From positions 1 through 64,000 of the forward strand of contig NZ_JAFKOJ010000006.1 in the NCBI RefSeq assembly GCF_017303275.1: a stretch of DNA of 64,000 bases, read 5' to 3'. The position numbers and the translations under genes are program-made. The notes under the pieces are model-generated. The model had not been told where the DNA came from. It saw only the letters and a program-made list of their open reading frames with translations, and ran no database searches. This document shows positions 59,504-64,000 of this stretch, piece by piece. The DNA comes from Bacillus sp. NTK034 (lineage in GTDB: Bacteria > Bacillota > Bacilli > Bacillales > Cytobacillaceae). Positions within the stretch are counted from its first letter, which is position 1, and every line of letters begins with the position of its first letter.

Positions 59504-60349
59504 ATGCTTAAAATGGAAGCAACTTACAAGGATACCAAGGATATAGCAGGGTTTATTGTCGCAAATCGTGAGAATTTTCAGCAAAAATTATTATCTGAGG
59601 CTGTGAATGTAGCCTCTAAAATCAATGAAATCCTCCAGAGAGGCAATATCGATCTTTTAAAAAATGCCGAGAAAATGGCTTTATATGTAGCCGAAAATAA
59701 AGAAGAAGAGCTGATTGCTTTTGCCAGACAGGAAGGCGTTGCCTGGGCGGAGCATTCTCTGACGCTGTCATTTAAGCTGGAATGGGTACAGGCGATCCGG
59801 CGCACTTTGTGGTACTTTTTATACCAGTTTGACAAAATCAAAGGGCAGCAGACCGTAGGTGATGACTTCTATAATATGGAAAAGGAAGTCAATGATCATG
59901 TTGACCAATTTTTAAATAACTTCTTCATCAGCTACTCTGATTATAAAGATGAAATGCTTAAATCACAGCGCAAACTGGTTGAGCATTTGTCGGTGCCGAT
60001 TATTCCGGTCAGCACTTCTGTCGCTGTACTGCCGCTGATTGGGATGATTGATTCTTACCGGATTCAGACGATTGAAGAGAAAGTTCTGATGGATATCTCA
60101 TCCATTAAGATCCAGACCTTAATCATGGATCTTTCCGGAATAGCCGATATGGAAATTGACGTTATTGTTCACTTCAAAAAGATCCTGAGCGGCATCAAAA
60201 TGATGGGCTGCGATGCGGTCCTTACAGGGCTGCGTGCTGAACTTGTCCGAAAAATGATCCATGCCGGCGTAACATTCGAAAATCAGGCGGAAACAAAGGG
60301 AACATTACAGCAGACATTAAGAGAATATCTAGTGATTGAATCGAAATAA
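59504..60349 (+). CDS. RsbR-type STAS-domain protein
   Basis: A 281-residue protein: an N-terminal non-haem globin-like RsbR domain (about 1-150, all helical) and a C-terminal STAS domain (about 160-275; VLPLIGMIDSYRIQTIEEKV, LIMDLSGIADMEID). RsbR paralogues form the stressosome with RsbS and capture the RsbT kinase; phosphorylation in the STAS domain releases RsbT and activates sigma-B. The usual phosphorylated Thr positions are not obvious here (DLSGIADME instead of DITG...DT), resembling the RsbRD/YqhA branch. Start: ATG 59504 after AAAGGGG; a second ATG is three codons on. Confidence 0.85.
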   Translation: MLKMEATYKDTKDIAGFIVANRENFQQKLLSEAVNVASKINEILQRGNIDLLKNAEKMALYVAENKEEELIAFARQEGVAWAEHSLTLSFKLEWVQAIRRTLWYFLYQFDKIKGQQTVGDDFYNMEKEVNDHVDQFLNNFFISYSDYKDEMLKSQRKLVEHLSVPIIPVSTSVAVLPLIGMIDSYRIQTIEEKVLMDISSIKIQTLIMDLSGIADMEIDVIVHFKKILSGIKMMGCDAVLTGLRAELVRKMIHAGVTFENQAETKGTLQQTLREYLVIESK

Positions 60350-60363
60350 GTATTACATATCAC

Positions 60364-60405
60364 AATGCCTGGTGCTGTCCAATTTGGATGGCGGCAGGCA
60401 TTTTT
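60364..60405 (+). terminator. terminator of rsbR-like gene
   Basis: Stem AATGCCTG (60364-60371) / CAGGCATT (60395-60402), then T's. It ends just before the next ribosome binding site. Confidence 0.85.
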
Positions 60406-60422
60406 TAGCGGAGGAATCCAGC

Positions 60423-61010
60423 ATGAAAAATTTTGATGAAATACTCAACATCCATACAAGCGACGACCAGAAAGGATTCCATAAATCATTCCACTACCAC
60501 CGCTACGAGCCCACTCCATATCAGGGTCTGGAAAAACTGTTCAGCGAATACGGGCTTAAAAGCAGTGACCGCCTGGTGGATTTCGGCTGCGGCAAAGGCC
60601 GGCTGCCATTTTATATTCACCATACATTTCGGGCATCCGCTGCCGGTGTGGAGATGAGTGAAGACTTTTACCGTGAGGCACTGGAAAATCTGCTGACTTA
60701 CAAAGGGGAAAAAGACAGAATCAGTTTTCAGTGCATCCTGGCACAGGAGTATGAAATAACACCGCAGGACAGCCATTTTTACTTTTTCAATCCGTTTTCG
60801 GTGCAGATTTTCATGAAAGTCGTCAACAGCATCCTGCGCTCGGCCGAAGAGAAACCGCGTACAATGGACATCATTTTATATTACCCTTCAGAAGATTATA
60901 TTTTTTATCTGGAAAACAGCACCCCATTTGAATTGATAAAAGAGGTGGTCCTCGAGGGCAATGAAAATGAGCGTTTTTTGGTCTATCGGTTTAATCAAAC
61001 GTTTGATTAA
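60423..61010 (+). CDS. SAM-dependent methyltransferase
   Basis: A 195-residue class I methyltransferase. The SAM-binding glycine motif reads VDFGCGKGRLPFYI (about residues 46-59), followed by the acidic loop GVEMSEDFY, and FYFFNPFSVQIF lies at the motif IV position. Substrate unknown. The ATG at 60423 follows GGAGG with a seven-base gap; the ORF runs further upstream through the preceding terminator and that part is not coding. Confidence 0.88.
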   Translation: MKNFDEILNIHTSDDQKGFHKSFHYHRYEPTPYQGLEKLFSEYGLKSSDRLVDFGCGKGRLPFYIHHTFRASAAGVEMSEDFYREALENLLTYKGEKDRISFQCILAQEYEITPQDSHFYFFNPFSVQIFMKVVNSILRSAEEKPRTMDIILYYPSEDYIFYLENSTPFELIKEVVLEGNENERFLVYRFNQTFD

Positions 61011-61046
61011 AAAACCTCCCAGCCATATTGGGTGGAGGAATTCCTT

Positions 61047-61280
61047 TTATCGAACTGGCCTTGATTCCGGTTCTCTTTCATATTCACGGCTCGCTTTAAA
61101 GAGGAGACCCAGATTGATCAATCCGGCAATTCCCACTAAACCATAGACTATTCTTGATAAAACTGCATCCTGTCCCCCGAATAAGCTGGCAACTAAATCA
61201 AATTGGAAAAATCCAATCAGCCCCCAATTGATGGCTCCGATGATCGTCAGTACAAGTGCAATGCGCTGGAAACCGCTCAT
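61047..61280 (-). CDS. DUF378 membrane protein (YuzA-like)
   Basis: A 77-residue protein with two membrane helices and the DUF378 signature IGAINWGLIGFFQFDLVA, followed by IVYGLVGIAGL, as in B. subtilis YuzA. Function unknown. GGAGG is eight bases before the ATG at 61280, preferred to the ATG at 61286 only two bases from it. Confidence 0.92.
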   Translation of the reverse strand: MSGFQRIALVLTIIGAINWGLIGFFQFDLVASLFGGQDAVLSRIVYGLVGIAGLINLGLLFKASREYEREPESRPVR

Positions 61281-61437
61281 GTTCATGTCCTCCTCGCGTT
61301 AATTAATTTTCCAGGGTGCCGCATCGGGACAACCGTCCCAGCCTTAGCCCCGATGCTTTTCCTGCTGTCTACTAGGAGATTACCCGGATAATGGAGGGGC
61401 AAACAATATTCAGAGAATTGGAGATGAAGGAAAATGA

Positions 61438-61465
61438 AAAGGGTGCCCCATTCAGGGCACCCTTT
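61438..61465 (-). terminator. terminator of htpX
   Basis: Stem AAAGGGTGCCC (61438-61448) / GGGCACCCTTT (61455-61465); on the minus strand followed by TCATTTTC. Confidence 0.85.
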
Positions 61466-61468
61466 CAC

Positions 61469-61536
61469 ATGTCTAGCGCAAGCATCCTGCCCTCTCAAGC
61501 TGTCAGTGGCGGACAAGGCGCTGGCGTTTTTCTGCT
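61469..61536. repeat. partial relative of the 35507 repeat element
   Basis: Shares the opening TGTCTAGC and the closing GGACAAGGCGCT and CGTTTTTCT of the long stem-loop element, but the middle is much shorter and different. It abuts the stop codon of htpX. Confidence 0.6.
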
Positions 61537-62417
61537 TACTTCGCACTCAATCGTCTAATGCGCTCATCCAAATCCGGATGTGTCGAGAACAGGGAAGCTT
61601 TGCTTCTGTTATTAATTTTCAAAGTAGAGATCGCTGTCTGTTCTTCACCCTTAACGCGGCTGGAGTAGGCCTTCAGCATCTGCAGGGCATGTGTCATTTT
61701 GTCTTTGCCGGCAAGGTCAGCTCCTCCAAGGTCCGCATGGAACTCGCGGTGGCGGGAGTAGGCGAAGACCACAAGGCTTCCAAGGATTGAAAAGGCGATT
61801 TGGAACACGATTACGGCAATAAAATGTACAATCGGTGCCATTTCTTCTCTGACAAAACGGGATGCCACCCAGGCTGCGATTCGAGCAAGGAAGACAACGA
61901 ATGTGTTGACAACCCCCTGGAGAAGGGTCATGGTGACCATGTCTCCGTTCGCAATGTGTGCAACCTCATGGGCGATGACGCCTTCAATGGCATCGTCGTC
62001 CATTTCCTGGAGCAATCCAGTTGAAACCGCTACAAGAGAGCGTTTTTTCGAAGGGCCTGTTGCAAAAGCATTTACTTCAGGGGAATGATAAATTCCCACT
62101 TCAGGCATATGTGTTAAGCCTGCTGATCTTGAAAGGCGGTGAACTTTTTCCACGATGTCGCGTTCAGTTGCTGAAAGGGCACCATTCGGATCCAGCACCT
62201 GGACATTCATCATTCTCTTGGCCATCCAGCGGGACATCCACAGGGAAATGAAGGAGCCCGTGAAACCTATCACGGCACTGACCACAAGCAATGCGCCGAA
62301 ATCAATGCCGCCCTGGGCATTGATGTAATTTCCTCCGCCAATCAGCGAGAAAATAATACTGATCGTCAATAGAACAAGCACGTTCGTCAATAAAAAGTAA
62401 AAAATACGTTTACCCAT
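61536..62417 (-). CDS. htpX: HtpX membrane zinc metalloprotease
   Basis: A 293-residue M48-family protease: two N-terminal helices (about 8-28 and 40-60), zinc motif HEVAH at 150-154, two further helices (about 160-185 and 195-220) and a third ligand Glu in [10 protein letters not shown]. HtpX removes misfolded membrane proteins. Length fits Bacillus HtpX. Monocistronic. Confidence 0.95.
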   Translation of the reverse strand: MGKRIFYFLLTNVLVLLTISIIFSLIGGGNYINAQGGIDFGALLVVSAVIGFTGSFISLWMSRWMAKRMMNVQVLDPNGALSATERDIVEKVHRLSRSAGLTHMPEVGIYHSPEVNAFATGPSKKRSLVAVSTGLLQEMDDDAIEGVIAHEVAHIANGDMVTMTLLQGVVNTFVVFLARIAAWVASRFVREEMAPIVHFIAVIVFQIAFSILGSLVVFAYSRHREFHADLGGADLAGKDKMTHALQMLKAYSSRVKGEEQTAISTLKINNRSKASLFSTHPDLDERIRRLSAK

Positions 62418-62593
62418 TTCCTCACCCTTTAATCTATTTTTGAGTTCATATGAACTTGTCTTCTGACTATATAATATAATTTTTCAAGTGAAATGACAAG
62501 TAAAAACTAGGCGGTAACGAAATAGACGTTGACTGTGATCATTGAAACCATTAGGATGAAAGCATCGAAAAGAGAACGCAGGGGCTGATTATA

Positions 62594-63325
62594 TTGGAAT
62601 TATTCCAGCTATCGAGGAAAAGCATGGCTGATTTCCTTCTGTCGCTGAAGGGGGAAGGAGGGCATTCGCCCAAACAAATCCTCCAGCAGGCATGGGCGGG
62701 TGCTCATGAAAAAAATGGAATGTCAACCGAAGCTTTTCTGGATACCAAAATGCCGGCTATATTCGAAAAATTGCTGCGTGCAGATCTGCAGAAAATCGGC
62801 TTTTCCCTCAATGAAATCGTCGCACTGGGAAACCAGATTGAATTTACCCATCTATCTTCGACTGCCGTGCAAAACTGGGTGAAGCGGGATGTGAAGGACC
62901 TGATTGGCAGTCCGCAGCTCGGCAAGAAATATTCGGCCGACCAGGCTGCTATGCTTTTTATCGTGGAGGATCTGAAAGCAACGCTTGATTTCGATTCGAT
63001 CCGAAAAATTCTTGCTCTACTTTTTAATGATCTGGATGACCGCACAGACGATCTGATAGAGCCGATCCCTTTTTATTCTGCTTACGCGGCTATTTTTGAA
63101 AAAGCCCATCAGCACAATAGTGCCGGAAAAAGCATGCACGATCAGACAGAGCAATGCATCAAAAAAGAAGCATTGAAAACATTGGAGAGTTTTCAGGATT
63201 TTACTGATCAGCAGAAAGACATCGTCTCCAATATTCTTGTTACGGCATCATTGACGGTTTTATCGGCCTACTACAAGTCGCTGACAAAGAAATATGTAAC
63301 GGCTACCTTATTTTTAAATGGGTAA
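62594..63325 (+). CDS. DUF1836-family protein
   Basis: A 243-residue soluble protein. FTHLSSTAVQNWVKRDVKDL and GKKYSADQAAMLFIVEDLKATL match the DUF1836 core, which resembles a MerR-like helix-turn-helix. Function unknown. The start is TTG at 62594, with AGGGG about ten bases upstream. A terminator follows directly. Confidence 0.85.
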   Translation: MELFQLSRKSMADFLLSLKGEGGHSPKQILQQAWAGAHEKNGMSTEAFLDTKMPAIFEKLLRADLQKIGFSLNEIVALGNQIEFTHLSSTAVQNWVKRDVKDLIGSPQLGKKYSADQAAMLFIVEDLKATLDFDSIRKILALLFNDLDDRTDDLIEPIPFYSAYAAIFEKAHQHNSAGKSMHDQTEQCIKKEALKTLESFQDFTDQQKDIVSNILVTASLTVLSAYYKSLTKKYVTATLFLNG

Positions 63326-63335
63326 GTCCGTAAAG

Positions 63336-63363
63336 CATCGCCAATAAGAGGCGATGTTTTTTT
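63336..63363 (+). terminator. terminator of DUF1836 gene
   Basis: Stem CATCGCC (63336-63342) / GGCGATG (63350-63356), then seven T. Confidence 0.9.
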
Positions 63364-63492
63364 ATGCCCATATTTACCAATCAGCATATATTGCGTGCCG
63401 TTGTGAACGGTACGGGAGATTTAACGATCGAAAAAGACCGCTTCCGTTTTAAGCCGTGCATTGAGATTTATGCTGAGCCCATAAACCCGGAG

Positions 63493-63524
63493 GCCTTAAC
63501 GGACGATGCCGTTAAGGCTTTTTT
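63493..63524 (+). terminator. orphan terminator upstream of MerR gene
   Basis: Perfect stem GCCTTAACGG (63493-63502) / CCGTTAAGGC (63509-63518) and six T. About 130 bases after the previous terminator, with no credible gene between, so it could end a small RNA or act as an attenuator for the MerR gene. Confidence 0.8.
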
Positions 63525-63553
63525 CTTGTACACTGAAAATAAAGCATTGACCG

Positions 63554-63569
63554 TGTGGTGCACCCCACA
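63554..63569 (+). promoter_or_regulatory. possible operator of the MerR gene
   Basis: Inverted arms TGTGG (63554-63558) / CCACA (63565-63569) behind TTGACC (63547). The distance to the start codon is short for a promoter here, so this is weak. Confidence 0.3.
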
Positions 63570-63593
63570 GTTTAAGATAAATGGGAGGAAGCG

Positions 63594-63938
63594 ATGTACA
63601 AGATTAGCGAGTTTGCGGAAATGACCGGGTTAACGAAGGAAACATTGCGATATTACGCAGAAGTGAAGCTGCTGGAGCCCGCTCTCATAGACTCAAAAAA
63701 CAATTACCGGTATTACGATGACGGCAGCTACTTTTTGGCTATCCTGTTAATAAAACTAAGAAGATTAGGCTTCACCATTCAGGAAATGATTTCAGTGATG
63801 GAGGATGAATCATTCGCCAATCTTGAAGCATTGCTGCTGCAAAAAAGAAAGCTGATCGATAAGCAGATGGAGGAGCTTCAAGGTCAAATAGATGAAATCG
63901 ATGCCTTTTTGGATTCGGGGAAGGAGGAAGAATTGTGA
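63594..63938 (+). CDS. MerR-family regulator (short)
   Basis: A 114-residue MerR protein: winged helix-turn-helix (1-70; FAEMTGLTKETLRYYAEVKLL) and a coiled-coil helix (75-112), with no effector domain and no cysteines. The ATG follows GGGAGG. It overlaps the next gene (SRPBCC) by four bases, an arrangement suggesting the two are coupled. Confidence 0.9.
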   Translation: MYKISEFAEMTGLTKETLRYYAEVKLLEPALIDSKNNYRYYDDGSYFLAILLIKLRRLGFTIQEMISVMEDESFANLEALLLQKRKLIDKQMEELQGQIDEIDAFLDSGKEEEL

Positions 63939-64000
63939 TTCAATGGAAAGAAGAAATCATGATTGAAAGAAATATTGAAAAGGTCTGGATCTTGTTTTCC
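63935..64000 (+). CDS. SRPBCC-family protein, 5' part only
   Basis: The last 66 bases open a frame from GTG at 63935 behind AAGGAGGAAG: VIQWKEEIMIERNIEKVWIL. The 'E...I.R..EKVW.L.S' pattern is the N-terminus of SRPBCC/START-like proteins. Cut off by the window edge. Confidence 0.65.
   Translation, partial: MIQWKEEIMIERNIEKVWILFS

Noticed and set aside
63364..63624. 86-codon frame before the MerR gene
   Set aside because: Begins directly behind a terminator T-run without ribosome binding site, contains another strong terminator and overlaps the MerR start.

Overview
The window reads as chromosome of a Gram-positive, endospore-forming Bacillaceae bacterium (Bacillus/Cytobacillus-like; the genus is my inference). 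Support: two complete GerA-type germinant receptor operons, a Spo0E-family phosphatase gene, two BceRS-BceAB-type modules, AdaA/AdaB organised as in Bacillus, strong AAGGAGG-type ribosome binding sites, frequent TTG/GTG starts and many intrinsic terminators. I see no rRNA, tRNA, insertion sequence, phage gene or CRISPR array. The window starts in an intergenic tandem repeat and ends inside a gene.

Layout. 0-9.3 kb: a 21-bp tandem repeat, two small membrane proteins, three GNAT acetyltransferases, germinant receptor operon 1 (minus strand, A-B-C), a PdaC-like peptidoglycan deacetylase and a YeeE/YedE sulfur-compound transporter behind a palindromic operator. 9.3-18 kb: a YitT-family protein, an interrupted small ORF, the divergent alkA / adaA-adaB alkylation-repair locus, a 52-bp tandem repeat, an AraC regulator, an EamA transporter, a ribbon-helix-helix regulator whose promoter is bracketed by two palindromes and which precedes a Bcr/CflA efflux pump and a nitroreductase, then two small membrane or lipoprotein genes. 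18-28.6 kb: two peptide-antibiotic-sensing modules, one with kinase and transporter convergent, the other a single operon, separated by two CBO0543-family membrane proteins and a Spo0E-like gene too short for ordinary ORF calling.

28.8-34 kb: a surface-sugar locus with galE, a frameshifted galU, a DUF6044 membrane protein, a family 2 glycosyltransferase and a GtrA flippase. 34-45 kb: a MEDS-domain protein, a cold-shock protein, a long stem-loop repeat, a MerR / MFS efflux pair with a textbook 19-bp-spaced promoter, an AHSA1 protein, a GreA-like protein, an Old-Yellow-Enzyme-type oxidoreductase, a PepSY/FixH pair and a vanadium haloperoxidase-like protein with an altered vanadate-site residue. 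45-49.8 kb: a tight operon of HtrA-type protease, PrsA-type foldase and an FtsX-type ABC transporter, probably dealing with proteins or peptides outside the membrane. 49.9-54 kb: germinant receptor operon 2 (A-B-C plus a small D gene). 54-59.3 kb: a TetR regulator divergent from kynU-kynB-kynA and a sodium symporter, a tryptophan-to-anthranilate catabolic unit. 59.5-64 kb: an RsbR-type STAS protein, a methyltransferase, a DUF378 protein, HtpX, a DUF1836 protein, a MerR regulator and the start of an SRPBCC gene.

Most notable: the twin-palindrome promoter of the RHH regulator; the galU frameshift; several unrelated families of 20-52 bp intergenic tandem repeats, one of them lying inside the kyn operon; the Ser-to-Ala change in the haloperoxidase motif; the protease-foldase-ABC operon with Gly/Met-rich extracellular segments; and an interrupted cysteine-rich small ORF.
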